A DNA stretch of 64,000 nucleotides from Schlegelella_A sp038231215 (GTDB lineage Bacteria; Pseudomonadota; Gammaproteobacteria; Burkholderiales; Burkholderiaceae_C). The stretch lies in assembly GCA_038231215.1 (NCBI GenBank), contig JBBRLS010000004.1, positions 62,001 to 126,000 of the forward strand, in the 5' to 3' direction. The position numbers and the translations under genes are program-made. Below the pieces are notes generated by a model that saw nothing but the letters and a program-made list of their open reading frames with translations, was not told the DNA's origin and did no database searches. Positions within the stretch are counted from its first letter, which is position 1. Every line of letters starts with the position of its first letter. Below are positions 1 to 8,925 of the stretch, in pieces.

Positions 1-1
1 C

Positions 2-223
2 GTGCGCGGCTTCAACGGCGAGGGCCTGCGCCGGCGCGGCTTCAGCGCGGCGCGCATCGCCGCCGTGAAGCAGATGCATCGCCTGCTCTATCGCGAGGGC
101 CTGACTCTCGACGAGGCGCGCGCCCGCATCGACGCGCTCGCGGGGAGCGAGCCCGAGGCCGCGACCGACGTGCGCCTCATGTCGGCGTTTCTCACCGGGG
201 CGACGCGGGGCATCGCGCGCTGA
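2..223 (+). CDS. lpxA: UDP-N-acetylglucosamine acyltransferase, C-terminal fragment
   Basis: Only the last 73 codons are inside the window; the gene starts upstream, so the first codon here is internal. The visible stretch (GLRRRGF, then AVKQMHRLLYREGLTLDEA) is the typical C-terminal helical part of LpxA, the trimeric left-handed beta-helix enzyme that transfers a hydroxyacyl chain from acyl carrier protein to UDP-GlcNAc in the first step of lipid A synthesis in the cytoplasm. The stop lies 19 bp before lpxB, the usual lpxA-lpxB operon order in Proteobacteria. Identification rests on the tail sequence plus this context. Confidence 0.9.
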   Translation: MRGFNGEGLRRRGFSAARIAAVKQMHRLLYREGLTLDEARARIDALAGSEPEAATDVRLMSAFLTGATRGIAR

Positions 224-242
224 TCCTTTCCCGCGTCGAAAA

Positions 243-1388
243 ATGAATCTCGAATCTCCGCGTTTCGCGATGGTCGCGGGCGAGGCTTCGGGCGATGTGC
301 TCGCCGGCCTGCTGCTCGAAGGTCTGCGCGCCCGCTGGCCGGATCTTTCTTCGCAGGGCATCGGCGGCCCGAAGATGGCGGCGCAGGGCTTCGAGGCCTG
401 GTGGCCGCACGACAAGCTAGCGGTGCGAGGCTACGTCGAGGTGCTCGGGCACTTTCGCGAGATCGTCGGCATCCGCAACCAGCTCACCGAACGCCTGATG
501 CGCGAGAAGCCCGACGCGTTCATCGGCGTCGACGCGCCCGACTTCAATCTCGATCTCGAAGTGAAGCTGCGCGCCGCCGGCGTGAAGACGGTGCACTTCA
601 TCAGCCCGTCGATCTGGGCCTGGCGCGGCAAGCGCATCGAAAAGATCAGGAAGGCCGCCGACCTCGTGCTCTGCATCTTTCCCTTCGAACCCGAGATCTA
701 CGCAAAGGCCAATGTCAACGCCGTCTACGTCGGCCATCCGCTCGCCAGCCAGATCCCGCTCGAGGTGCCGCGCGCGGCGGCGCGTGCCGCGCTCGGCGTC
801 GGTGACGCAGAGACGCTGGTCGCCATCCTGCCGGGCAGCCGACGCTCCGAGATCCAGTACATCGCGCCGCGCCTGTTCGGCGCTGCCGTCGAGATGTTGC
901 GCAGGCAGCCGGGGCTCCGCTTCGTCATCCCGGTAGTGACCGGCCTGCGCCACGTCATCGAGCCGCTGCGCCGCCAGTACGCGGCCGACGCGCCGATCGA
1001 GCTGCTCGACGGCGGCGCCCATGACGCGCTCGCCGCCTGCGACGTGGCGCTGGTGGCCAGCGGCACGGCGACACTCGAGACCGCGCTCTTCAAGCGGCCG
1101 ATGGTCGTCGTCTACGCCATGCACGCGATCAGCTGGCAGATGGGCAAGCGCATGCATTACCAGCCGTGGATCTCGCTGCCCAACATCCTGTTGCGCGATT
1201 TCGCCGTTCCGGAGCTGTTGCAGCGCGACGCGAGCCCGGTCAAGATCGCCGACGCCGCCTTCAAGTGGCTGGACGATCCGGCGGCATGCGAGGCGCTTCG
1301 CGTGCGCTTCGAGGCGATCCACCGCGAGCTGCGCCGCGATACCGCCAGGCTGGCGACCGAAGCGATCGAAGCTGTGCTTCGCTCCTGA
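243..1388 (+). CDS. lpxB: Lipid-A-disaccharide synthase
   Basis: The 381-residue protein has the normal LpxB length. It condenses UDP-2,3-diacylglucosamine with lipid X to make the lipid A disaccharide at the inner face of the cytoplasmic membrane. Diagnostic motifs are the N-terminal AGEASGD, then GIGGPKM, a central SPSIWAWR, LPGSRRSEI and SGTATLETAL. The ATG at 243 puts VAGEASGD about 10 residues in, as in the family. No strong Shine-Dalgarno sequence is seen. It sits between lpxA (19 bp) and rnhB (13 bp), all on the plus strand, so one transcript is likely. Confidence 0.96.
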   Translation: MNLESPRFAMVAGEASGDVLAGLLLEGLRARWPDLSSQGIGGPKMAAQGFEAWWPHDKLAVRGYVEVLGHFREIVGIRNQLTERLMREKPDAFIGVDAPDFNLDLEVKLRAAGVKTVHFISPSIWAWRGKRIEKIRKAADLVLCIFPFEPEIYAKANVNAVYVGHPLASQIPLEVPRAAARAALGVGDAETLVAILPGSRRSEIQYIAPRLFGAAVEMLRRQPGLRFVIPVVTGLRHVIEPLRRQYAADAPIELLDGGAHDALAACDVALVASGTATLETALFKRPMVVVYAMHAISWQMGKRMHYQPWISLPNILLRDFAVPELLQRDASPVKIADAAFKWLDDPAACEALRVRFEAIHRELRRDTARLATEAIEAVLRS

Positions 1389-1401
1389 AGCGCAACGACG
1401 C

Positions 1402-2028
1402 ATGCACGCCAGGACCTTTCTTCGCGCCGCGCAGCTTCGCCTCATCGTCGACGTGAGCGGCCCGATGGCCGGTGTCGACGAGGTAGGCCGCGGTCCCTTG
1501 GCCGGTCCGGTGGTGGCGGCGGCCGTCATCCTGGACCAGAAGCGGACGATCCGCGGCCTCAACGATTCGAAGCTGTTGCAAGCCGAAGAGCGCGAGCGGC
1601 TCGATCTCGAGATCCGTCGCCGCGCCGTATGCTGGAGCATCGGCGAGGCGAGCGTCGAGGAGATCGACCGCCTCAACATCCTGCGCGCTGCCCTGCTGGC
1701 GATGCGCCGCGCCGTCGAAGGCCTGCGCGAGTTGCCGAGCATCGTTCTCGTCGACGGCAACCAGCGGCCCGACCTGAGCATGCCGGTGCGAACCGTCGTC
1801 GGCGGCGACGCCAAGGTGCGCGCCATCTCGGCGGCATCGATCATCGCCAAGGTCTATCGCGACCGCCTCTTGATCGCCCTGCACGAGGAGCATCCGCAGT
1901 ACGGATTCGACGGCCACAAGGGCTACTCGACCCCGGAGCATCTGGCGGCGCTGCGCGAGCACGGCGCCTGCCCGCACCATCGGCGCAGCTTCGCGCCGGT
2001 GCGCGAGGTGGTGGACCGGTTGTTCTGA
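1402..2028 (+). CDS. rnhB: Ribonuclease HII
   Basis: RNase HII nicks the RNA strand of RNA-DNA hybrids and starts removal of single ribonucleotides from DNA. The signature AGVDEVGRGPLAG holds the first catalytic acidic pair (D and E of VDEVGRG); LNDSK, LVDGN, SAASIIAKVYRD and HKGYSTPEHL follow in family order, ending with HHRRSFAPV. The start is uncertain. The ATG at 1402 gives 208 residues; an in-frame ATG at 1465 starts directly at MAGVDEVGRG and gives 187. I keep 1402 because homologues usually carry 10-20 residues before the motif. It follows lpxB by 13 bp. Confidence 0.94.
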   Translation: MHARTFLRAAQLRLIVDVSGPMAGVDEVGRGPLAGPVVAAAVILDQKRTIRGLNDSKLLQAEERERLDLEIRRRAVCWSIGEASVEEIDRLNILRAALLAMRRAVEGLRELPSIVLVDGNQRPDLSMPVRTVVGGDAKVRAISAASIIAKVYRDRLLIALHEEHPQYGFDGHKGYSTPEHLAALREHGACPHHRRSFAPVREVVDRLF

Positions 2029-2044
2029 GCGGGATGCAAAAGGC

Positions 2045-2860
2045 GTGGCCAACAACAAGCTCACCTACATCACGTCACGCGACAACCCGTTGCTGGTGCG
2101 CCTGCGCAAGCTGGCGCGCCATCCCGGCGACTATCGCAAGCTCGGCCAGGTGCTGCTCGAAGGCGAGCACCTCTGCCAGGCCTGGGCCGCGCGCGGCGGC
2201 GCCCCGGCGCAGCACGCGGTGATGAGCGAATCGGCATGGCACGAAGGCCGGTTCCTCGAACTCGCCGAGGCGGCGACGTCGACGGTGATCGTCGCCGACG
2301 CGGCGATGGCCGAGCTCGGCACGCTCGACACGCCCGCGCCGATCGCTTTCGTCGTGCCCCTGCCGGCCCGGCCGGAGTTGCAGGCCGATGCACCCAGCGT
2401 CGTTCTCGACCGCGTCCAGGACGCCGGCAACGTCGGCGCCATCCTGCGCAGCGCGGCGGCCTTCGGCTTCGGCCAGGTGATCGCGCTGTCGGGCAGCGCA
2501 TCGCTGTGGTCACCCAAGGTGCTGCGCGCAGCGATGGGCGCGCACTTCGGCCTTTGCCTGATCGAAGGCGTCGATGTCGACGCGCTTGCCAAGCTGACGA
2601 TTCCCTTGCTCGGCACGAGCTCGCACGCGGACACGGCCTTGCCCGACGCCGCGCTGCCATGGCCGAGTTCCTGGCTCTTCGGCAACGAGGGCGCTGGCGC
2701 GAGTGCCGCTGCGCAAGCGCGCTGCACGACCCTGATCCGCATTCCGCAGCCGGGTGGCGAAGAGTCGCTGAATGTGGCGTCGGCGGCGGCGGTGTGTCTT
2801 TACGAAGCGATCCGCTCACGCTTGCGACATACCCCGCAACCGCCACCCGTCAGTACATGA
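2045..2860 (+). CDS. SpoU/TrmH-family RNA 2'-O-methyltransferase
   Basis: A 271-residue SPOUT-class methyltransferase. The N-terminal 100 residues look like the substrate-binding domain of TrmH-type enzymes (YITSRDNPLLVRLRKLA...LLEGEHLC). The C-terminal half has the SpoU motifs: VVLDRVQDAGNVGAILRSAAAFG (motif 1), SSWLFGNEGAG (motif 2) and IPQPGGEESLNVASAAAVCLYE (motif 3), which build the knotted SAM site. A GTG start at 2045 is chosen, 16 bp after rnhB. The target nucleotide (rRNA or tRNA) cannot be told from sequence. The 3' end overlaps the convergent ppsR by 11 bp. Confidence 0.9.
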   Translation: MANNKLTYITSRDNPLLVRLRKLARHPGDYRKLGQVLLEGEHLCQAWAARGGAPAQHAVMSESAWHEGRFLELAEAATSTVIVADAAMAELGTLDTPAPIAFVVPLPARPELQADAPSVVLDRVQDAGNVGAILRSAAAFGFGQVIALSGSASLWSPKVLRAAMGAHFGLCLIEGVDVDALAKLTIPLLGTSSHADTALPDAALPWPSSWLFGNEGAGASAAAQARCTTLIRIPQPGGEESLNVASAAAVCLYEAIRSRLRHTPQPPPVST

Positions 2861-3716
2861 GGCGATCGGGGCGCAGATCGCGCAGGATCGTCGTCGCGAT
2901 CTCCTCGATCGACTTGTGCGTCGACGAGAGCCAGGCGATGCCTTCCTTCTTCATCATCGTCTCGCCTTCCCTGACTTCCCAGCGGCAGTTCTCGATCGAT
3001 GCGTACTTGCTGTTCGGCCGCCGCTCGTTGCGGATGCGCGCCAGCCGTTCCGGATCGATGGTCAGGCCGAAGCACTTGGCTTTCCACGGCGCGAGCGTGG
3101 CGGGGATCCGGCCGCGCTCGAAGTCCTCGGGGATCAGCGGGTAGTTCGCCGCCTTGATGCCGTGCTGCATGGCCAGGTAGAGCGAGGTCGGCGTCTTGCC
3201 GCTGCGGCTCACGCCGACCAGGATGACGTCAGCCTCGGCCAGGCTCTTCGTCGATTGGCCGTCGTCATGGGCAAGGGCGAAGTTGATGGCCTCGATGCGG
3301 TCGGTGTATTCCTGGCTTTCCGAGACGTCGGCGAAGCGCCCGATGCGGTGGTTCGAGGTGATGCCGAACTCCGCCTCGAGCGGCTCGATGAAGGTGTTGA
3401 ACATGTCCATCACCAGGCCGTGCGAGCGCTCCTTCACGACGGCGAGGATCTCGGCGTTGACCAGCGTCACGAAGACCACCGGCTTTCGACCCTCGACCTC
3501 CGCCGTGTGGTTGATTTCGCGCACGACCTGGTGCGCCTTGTCGGTCGAGTCGATGAACGGCCGGCGCACGTGCCGCGGCTTGATCGCGAACTGCGAAAGG
3601 ATCGAGTTGCCGAAGGTCTCGGCCGTGATGCCGGTGCCGTCGGAGACGAAGAAGACAGTGTGGCGCGAACCGGGCGGCGCAGGCACGGCGGGCGGGGGCG
3701 AGGCAGCGTCGCTCAT
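2850..3716 (-). CDS. ppsR: PEP synthase regulatory kinase/pyrophosphorylase
   Basis: A DUF299 protein of 288 residues that inactivates PEP synthase by ADP-dependent phosphorylation of a threonine and reactivates it by Pi-dependent removal. Motifs: HTVFFVSDGTGITAE near the N-terminus and the P-loop-like GVSRSGKTPTSLYLA. I start it at MSDAAS (3716); in-frame codons continue upstream without similarity. It is divergent from its target gene ppsA, with 245 bp between the starts, the usual arrangement in beta- and gammaproteobacteria. Its 3' end overlaps the SpoU methylase gene by 11 bp. Confidence 0.95.
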   Translation of the reverse strand: MSDAASPPPAVPAPPGSRHTVFFVSDGTGITAETFGNSILSQFAIKPRHVRRPFIDSTDKAHQVVREINHTAEVEGRKPVVFVTLVNAEILAVVKERSHGLVMDMFNTFIEPLEAEFGITSNHRIGRFADVSESQEYTDRIEAINFALAHDDGQSTKSLAEADVILVGVSRSGKTPTSLYLAMQHGIKAANYPLIPEDFERGRIPATLAPWKAKCFGLTIDPERLARIRNERRPNSKYASIENCRWEVREGETMMKKEGIAWLSSTHKSIEEIATTILRDLRPDRLMY

Positions 3717-3961
3717 GTCGGCGATCATGACATCGCGGCGCGGCGCCTCGGCCGACGGCTCGCAAAAAGCGCGCTCGTAGAATCGGAGCCTGTTTCCCTC
3801 GTGTCGCTGTCCGCGCTCATGCCATCCGCCGATCGCCCCCGCCGTGCCTGCCGCCGACCCGACGTCGCCGGCCGCACCGCTGGCGCGCCATCGCAGAGCG
3901 CCGCAAGACTCGCCGCCCAGGGCCGGGAAGCACCGGTTTGCCACCTTCGCGGAGCTTTCCC

Positions 3962-6370
3962 ATGTCATCCACCTACCTGGCGACCGCCCTCGTCGCCCGC
4001 TTCGAACACCTGAGAATGGCGGATGTCGAGGCGGTCGGCGGCAAGAACGCCTCCCTCGGCGAAATGATCAGCCAGCTCGGCGAGTCGGGCGTCCGCGTGC
4101 CGGGCGGGTTCGCGACGACGGCGCATGCCTTTCGCCTGTTTCTCGCCGAAGGTGGACTCGCCAAGCGGATCGCCGAGCGCCTGGCCAAGCTCGATACCGA
4201 CGACGTGCGCGCGCTCGCCGAGACGGGCGCCGAGATTCGAAGCTGGATCGCGCGGCAGCCGTTCTCGCCGGCGCTCGAAGCGGCGATCCGCGCCGAGTAC
4301 GGGCGCCTTGCCGGCGCCGACCCGGGGGCGACCTTCGCCGTGCGCTCGTCGGCCACCGCCGAAGACCTGCCCGACGCGTCCTTCGCCGGCCAGCAGGAGA
4401 CCTTTCTCAACGTCTCCGGCATCGATGAGGTGCTGGCCAGGATGCGCGAGGTGTTCGCCAGCCTGTACAACGACCGCGCCATCAGCTATCGCGTGCACAA
4501 GGGCTACGCGCACAACGATGTGGCGCTTTCGGCCGGGGTGCAGCGCATGGTGCGCAGCGACCTCGGCGCCGCCGGCGTGATGTTCACCATCGACACCGAG
4601 AGCGGCTTCACCGACGTCGTCTTCATCACCTCGAGCTACGGCCTCGGCGAGACGGTCGTTCAAGGCGCGGTCAATCCGGACGAGTTCTACGTGCACAAGC
4701 CCGCCCTGCGCAATGGCAAGCAGGCGATCATCCGGCGCATCCTGGGCTCCAAGCTGATCCGCATGGGCTTCGCCTTGGCCGAGGAGCACCGCAGTAGCGG
4801 CAAGCTGGTGACGACGCAGGACACCGCGACCGAGCAGCGCAACCGCTATTCGCTGAGCGATGCCGACGTGATGGAACTCGCCCGCTACGCGCTCGTCATC
4901 GAGAAGCACTACGGCCGGGCGATGGACATCGAATGGGGCAAGGACGGCGCGACCGGCCTGCTCTACATCCTGCAGGCGCGGCCCGAGACGGTGAAGAGCC
5001 AGAGCGCCGGCAAGGTCGAGCATCGCTACGCCTTGAAGGGGACGGGCACGGTGCTCGCCGAAGGCCGGGCGATCGGCCAGAAGATCGGCACCGGGCCGGT
5101 CCGCCTCGTCGAAGGGACGGCCGACATGGATCGCGTGCAGGCCGGCGACGTGCTCGTCACCGACATGACCGACCCCAATTGGGAGCCGGTCATGAAGCGG
5201 GCCTCGGCGATCGTCACCAACCGAGGCGGGCGCACCTGCCACGCCGCCATCATCGCCCGCGAACTCGGCATCCCGGCGGTGGTCGGCTGCGGTGACGCGA
5301 CCGAGGTGCTGAAGGAGGGTGCGCTCGTCACCGTCGCCTGCTCCGAGGGCGACACCGGCTACGTCTACGACGGCCTGCTCGAGACCGAGATCACCGAGGT
5401 GCAGAAGGTCGAGCTGCCGCACTCGCCGGTGAAGATCATGATGAACGTCGGCAACCCGCAACTCGCCTTCGACTTCGCGCAGATGCCGAACTCGGGCGTC
5501 GGCCTGGCGCGACTCGAGTTCATCATCAACAACAACATCGGCGTGCACCCGAAGGCGATCCTCGACTATCCGAACATCGATGCCGACCTGAAGAAGGCGG
5601 TCGAGAGCGTGGCGCGCGGCCACGCCTCGCCGCGTGCCTTCTACGTCGACAAGCTCACCGAGGGCATCGCGACGATCGCCGCGGCGTTCTGGCCCAAGCC
5701 GGTGATCGTTCGCCTTTCGGACTTCAAGAGCAACGAGTACCGAAAGCTCATAGGCGGCTCGCGCTACGAGCCCGAGGAAGAGAACCCGATGCTCGGCTTT
5801 CGCGGCGCTTCACGCTACGTCAGCGAGGCCTTCGGCGAGGCCTTCGCCATGGAGTGCGAAGCGCTGGTCCGCGTGCGGCGGGACATGGGCCTGACCAACG
5901 TCGAGGTGATGGTGCCCTTCGTGCGCACCCTCGGCCAGGCGGCGCAGGTCGTCGGCATGCTCGCCGAGCACGGGCTGAAGCGCGCCTCGGCCGGCGGCAG
6001 CGACGGCCTCAAGGTCATCATGATGTGCGAGGTACCGAGCAACGCCATCCTCGCCGAGCAGTTCCTCGAGCATTTCGACGGCATGTCGATCGGCTCGAAC
6101 GACCTGACACAGCTCACGCTCGGCCTCGATCGCGACTCCGGCCTCGAGCAGCTCGCCAAGGATTTCGACGAGCGCGACCCGGCCGTCAAGGCGCTGATCT
6201 CGCGCGCCATCGCCGCCTGCCGCGCCACCGGCAAGTACATCGGCATCTGCGGCCAGGGGCCGAGCGACCACCCGGACTTTGCCGATTGGCTCGCCGACGA
6301 AGGCATCGCCTCGATTTCGCTCAACCCGGACTCGGTGGTCGAGACCTGGCAGAGGCTGGCGACGCGCTGA
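3962..6370 (+). CDS. ppsA: Phosphoenolpyruvate synthase
   Basis: An 802-residue PEP synthase (pyruvate, water dikinase) converting pyruvate and ATP to PEP, AMP and Pi for gluconeogenesis. The N-terminal ATP-grasp domain has VGGKNASLGEM and FAVRSSATAEDLPDASFAGQ; the central phosphohistidine domain has GGRTCHAAIIAREL with the catalytic His; the C-terminal TIM barrel has the PEP/pyruvate-binding segments (MLGFRGASRY, CGQGPSD). The ATG at 3962 follows a GGAG about 8 bases upstream; an earlier in-frame start adds 8 unlikely residues. Upstream, a TAGAAT at 3778-3783 is a possible -10 box. It is divergent from its regulator ppsR. Confidence 0.97.
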   Translation: MSSTYLATALVARFEHLRMADVEAVGGKNASLGEMISQLGESGVRVPGGFATTAHAFRLFLAEGGLAKRIAERLAKLDTDDVRALAETGAEIRSWIARQPFSPALEAAIRAEYGRLAGADPGATFAVRSSATAEDLPDASFAGQQETFLNVSGIDEVLARMREVFASLYNDRAISYRVHKGYAHNDVALSAGVQRMVRSDLGAAGVMFTIDTESGFTDVVFITSSYGLGETVVQGAVNPDEFYVHKPALRNGKQAIIRRILGSKLIRMGFALAEEHRSSGKLVTTQDTATEQRNRYSLSDADVMELARYALVIEKHYGRAMDIEWGKDGATGLLYILQARPETVKSQSAGKVEHRYALKGTGTVLAEGRAIGQKIGTGPVRLVEGTADMDRVQAGDVLVTDMTDPNWEPVMKRASAIVTNRGGRTCHAAIIARELGIPAVVGCGDATEVLKEGALVTVACSEGDTGYVYDGLLETEITEVQKVELPHSPVKIMMNVGNPQLAFDFAQMPNSGVGLARLEFIINNNIGVHPKAILDYPNIDADLKKAVESVARGHASPRAFYVDKLTEGIATIAAAFWPKPVIVRLSDFKSNEYRKLIGGSRYEPEEENPMLGFRGASRYVSEAFGEAFAMECEALVRVRRDMGLTNVEVMVPFVRTLGQAAQVVGMLAEHGLKRASAGGSDGLKVIMMCEVPSNAILAEQFLEHFDGMSIGSNDLTQLTLGLDRDSGLEQLAKDFDERDPAVKALISRAIAACRATGKYIGICGQGPSDHPDFADWLADEGIASISLNPDSVVETWQRLATR

Positions 6371-6394
6371 GAAAGCGCGCGGCGCGTCGCCCGT

Positions 6395-6922
6395 TCAGAG
6401 CGTGAGCACCATGTGCAGCTTGTCGTGGTACTTGCCGCTGGCCAGCTTGATGGCGCGGACCAGGACGCCGTAGGGAACGAAGCCGGTGATCTCGTAGAGG
6501 CCGACCGCTGCGGCGTTGCCGGCTGTCACGGTCAGCGTCAGCATCTCCATGCCCTCGCTGCGGCGCGCCTCGCCGATCAGACCTTCGAGCAGCTCGCGAC
6601 CGATGCCTTGGCCACGCGCTTCGGGCCGCACCATCATGCCGATGACATGGCCGATGTGCTTGCCCTTGCGGCGGCGATCGCGCTCCAGGCCGATCGCACC
6701 GATAAGGCGTTCGCCGCGCCAGGCGCCGAGCACGAAGTGGCCGCGTTCGCGGCGATCCAGGCCGAGCCGCTGCAGATAGTCGGCGGGCTCCTTCACGACC
6801 TCTTCGGCGGCGTCGGAGGTGAACGCTTCGGGATGCGCGAACAGCATCTCGTCGCGCAGCGTCTTGTAGGCGGGCAGGTCGGCGGCGACCAGCGCGCGGA
6901 TCGCGAATGCGCTTTCAGACAT
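6395..6922 (-). CDS. GNAT-family N-acetyltransferase
   Basis: A 175-residue GNAT protein. The acetyl-CoA pyrophosphate loop is clear (GMMVRPEARGQGIGRELLEGLI), preceded by the strand GHFVLGAWRGERLIGAIGLER and followed by the LTVTAGNAAAVGLYEITGF segment of ribosomal or antibiotic-type acetyltransferases. The start MSESAFAIRAL at 6922 fits domain length. It lies 16 bp downstream of moaA on the same strand and may be cotranscribed with it; it converges on ppsA with 24 bp between stops. The substrate is unknown. Confidence 0.85.
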   Translation of the reverse strand: MSESAFAIRALVAADLPAYKTLRDEMLFAHPEAFTSDAAEEVVKEPADYLQRLGLDRRERGHFVLGAWRGERLIGAIGLERDRRRKGKHIGHVIGMMVRPEARGQGIGRELLEGLIGEARRSEGMEMLTLTVTAGNAAAVGLYEITGFVPYGVLVRAIKLASGKYHDKLHMVLTL

Positions 6923-6938
6923 CGCTGCAGTGGCCGCT

Positions 6939-8072
6939 TCAACCGCCGATGTAATGCATCTCGACGCGGCGCTCGCCCGCGCCGACGGCGGCATCGGCGC
7001 GTCCGCGCAGCTCGGAATAGCGGTCCTCGCGTCCTTGCCAGACCAAGCCGATCGCGGCGGCGATTTCGGCGTCGCTCGCGCCGGCGCGCAGGAGGCCGCG
7101 CAGGTCATGGCCGCGGCTCGCGAACAGGCAGAGAAAGAGCTTGCCCTCGGTCGAGAGCCGGGCCCGGTTGCAGTCGTGGCAAAACGCTTGGGTGACGCTC
7201 GAGATCGTGCCGATCTCGCCGGGCACGACGCCTACGCCGCCAGCCGCGGCATAGCGCCATCGCTCAGCCGTCTCGCCGACGGTGCTGGCAGCCATGCGTT
7301 CCAGCGGGAAGACCTCGCCGATCCGCGCGATGACCTCGGCCGACGGCAGCACGTCGTCCATGCGCCAGCCGTTGGTCGCGCCGACGTCCATGTATTCGAT
7401 GAAGCGCAACGCGACGTGGCGGCCACGGAAATGACGCGCCATCGGCACGATCTCGTGGTCGTTGGTGCCGCGCTTGACGACCATGTTGATCTTGATCGGG
7501 CCGAGTCCGGCACGCTCGGCGGCGTCGATGCCGGCCAGCACTTCAGCGACCGGGAAGTCGGCGTCGTTCATGCGCCTGAAGACCGTGTCGTCGAGCGCGT
7601 CGAGGCTGACAGTGACGCGGCCGAGGCCGGCGCGCTTCAGCGCCTCGGCCTTCTTGGCGAGGATCGAGCCGTTGGTCGTCAGCGTGAGGTCGAGCGGCTC
7701 GCCGCAGGCAGTGCGAAGGCTGGACAGCATGGCGACCAGCCGTTCGAGGTCGCGGCGCAGCAGTGGCTCGCCGCCGGTGAGGCGGATCTTGCGCACGCCG
7801 TGGGCGACGAACAGGCCCGCGAGCCGCGCGATCTCCTCGAAGCTCAGCAACGACGACTGCGGCAAAAAGCCGTACTGCTTGTCGAAGATCTCCTTCGGCA
7901 TGCAATAGCTGCAGCGGAAGTTGCAGCGGTCGGTGACGGAGATGCGCAGGTCGTGCAGCGGCCGCTTCAGGCGGTCGAGCACCTCACCGGTCGGTGCCGC
8001 GAGCGTCGCCGGGATGAGGGGCAGGGTCGCCAGGTAACGGTGGTCGGCGACCGGAATGACTCTGTCGACCAT
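6939..8072 (-). CDS. moaA: GTP 3',8-cyclase (molybdenum cofactor synthesis)
   Basis: A radical-SAM enzyme of 377 residues that turns GTP into 3',8-cyclo-GTP, first step of molybdopterin synthesis. The N-terminal cluster is Cys50-Cys54-Cys57 (CNFRCSYC); RLTGGEPLLRRDLE is the SAM 'GGE' motif; the C-terminal cluster ligands are in FCHDCNRARLS and KLFLCLF; the chain ends in the conserved Gly-Gly (HYIGG). The start MVDRVIPV at 8072 leaves a 40-residue leader before the radical-SAM core. It is separate from moeA-moaD-moaE at 22.8-24.8 kb. Confidence 0.95.
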   Translation of the reverse strand: MVDRVIPVADHRYLATLPLIPATLAAPTGEVLDRLKRPLHDLRISVTDRCNFRCSYCMPKEIFDKQYGFLPQSSLLSFEEIARLAGLFVAHGVRKIRLTGGEPLLRRDLERLVAMLSSLRTACGEPLDLTLTTNGSILAKKAEALKRAGLGRVTVSLDALDDTVFRRMNDADFPVAEVLAGIDAAERAGLGPIKINMVVKRGTNDHEIVPMARHFRGRHVALRFIEYMDVGATNGWRMDDVLPSAEVIARIGEVFPLERMAASTVGETAERWRYAAAGGVGVVPGEIGTISSVTQAFCHDCNRARLSTEGKLFLCLFASRGHDLRGLLRAGASDAEIAAAIGLVWQGREDRYSELRGRADAAVGAGERRVEMHYIGG

Positions 8073-8130
8073 CCGACGATTGTGCCTTTGCGGCCTGCGC
8101 CTCGTGCCGGCGCGGGCCGGCGGCCGGAGA

Positions 8131-8796
8131 TCAGTGCGTCGCGATCCCGGCTGGGCTTTCGACTGTGGCCTGCGCAGAGGCCTGTGTCGTCGCCGGCAAC
8201 TCGGCACGGCGCGCGCCGGTGAAGCGCTTGGCCCAGTAGGCGAAGCCCAGGCTGTCGGTGCGCACGTCCTTGCCGTGGCTGGGCGCGTGGATGAAGCGGT
8301 CGTCGCCGATGTAGATGCCGACATGCGAGAAGGTACGGCGCATGGTGTTGAAGAAAACCAGGTCGCCGGGCCTGAGCTCTTCGCGCTTGACCTTGATCAG
8401 GCCCGGCGCGGCAGCCTGTTCGTCGGCGCGGCGCGGCAGCACGAGGCCCAGGCTGCTCTCGAACACCTTGCGCGTGAAGCCGCTGCAATCGAATCCCGTC
8501 TCCGCCGAATTGCCGCCGCGGCGATAGGGCACGCCGATGAAGTTCATCGCCGAGACGACCATGTCGGAGGCGCGATCCTGGACGCGCTGCATCAGGCCGG
8601 GCTCGTGGGTAGTCGGTGAATCGGACGTGGAGGCGGGCGCCGCGCCGCCGACGAGGCCCTTGTCGGCGAGCAGCTTCATCACCGGGTCGACCGCATCGTC
8701 GGGTGCGGCCACCGCCAGCCCGCAGGCCGCCGAAAGGGCCAAGGCCCACGCGAGCGAGCGGGCAGAGCGGCTAGGCGACGGGGGAAAATTTCGCAT
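8131..8796 (-). CDS. Secreted NlpC/P60 peptidoglycan endopeptidase
   Basis: A 221-residue protein with an N-terminal export signal (basic start, hydrophobic stretch about residues 13-30 ending LAVAAP) and a C-terminal NlpC/P60 domain. The catalytic Cys104 lies in FDCSGF, His158 in FSHVGIYIG, and a polar third residue is expected at His170 in FIHAP. Such enzymes cleave D-gamma-glutamyl-diaminopimelate bonds in peptidoglycan stem peptides in the periplasm. The ATG at 8796 is the only one that keeps the signal peptide. It is divergent from the acuI-like gene with 129 bp between. Confidence 0.9.
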   Translation of the reverse strand: MRNFPPSPSRSARSLAWALALSAACGLAVAAPDDAVDPVMKLLADKGLVGGAAPASTSDSPTTHEPGLMQRVQDRASDMVVSAMNFIGVPYRRGGNSAETGFDCSGFTRKVFESSLGLVLPRRADEQAAAPGLIKVKREELRPGDLVFFNTMRRTFSHVGIYIGDDRFIHAPSHGKDVRTDSLGFAYWAKRFTGARRAELPATTQASAQATVESPAGIATH

Positions 8797-8925
8797 CGGG
8801 GCGCAGGATAGGCGAGGGCGTCTGGGGGCGTCAACCTCGGAAACCTGGCGTTTCAGGGTGTAATTCCGGCCTGCACCGGGGCACTGCGCTATCGTTTGCC
8901 GACCACAGCGCGCGGGAACGAGACC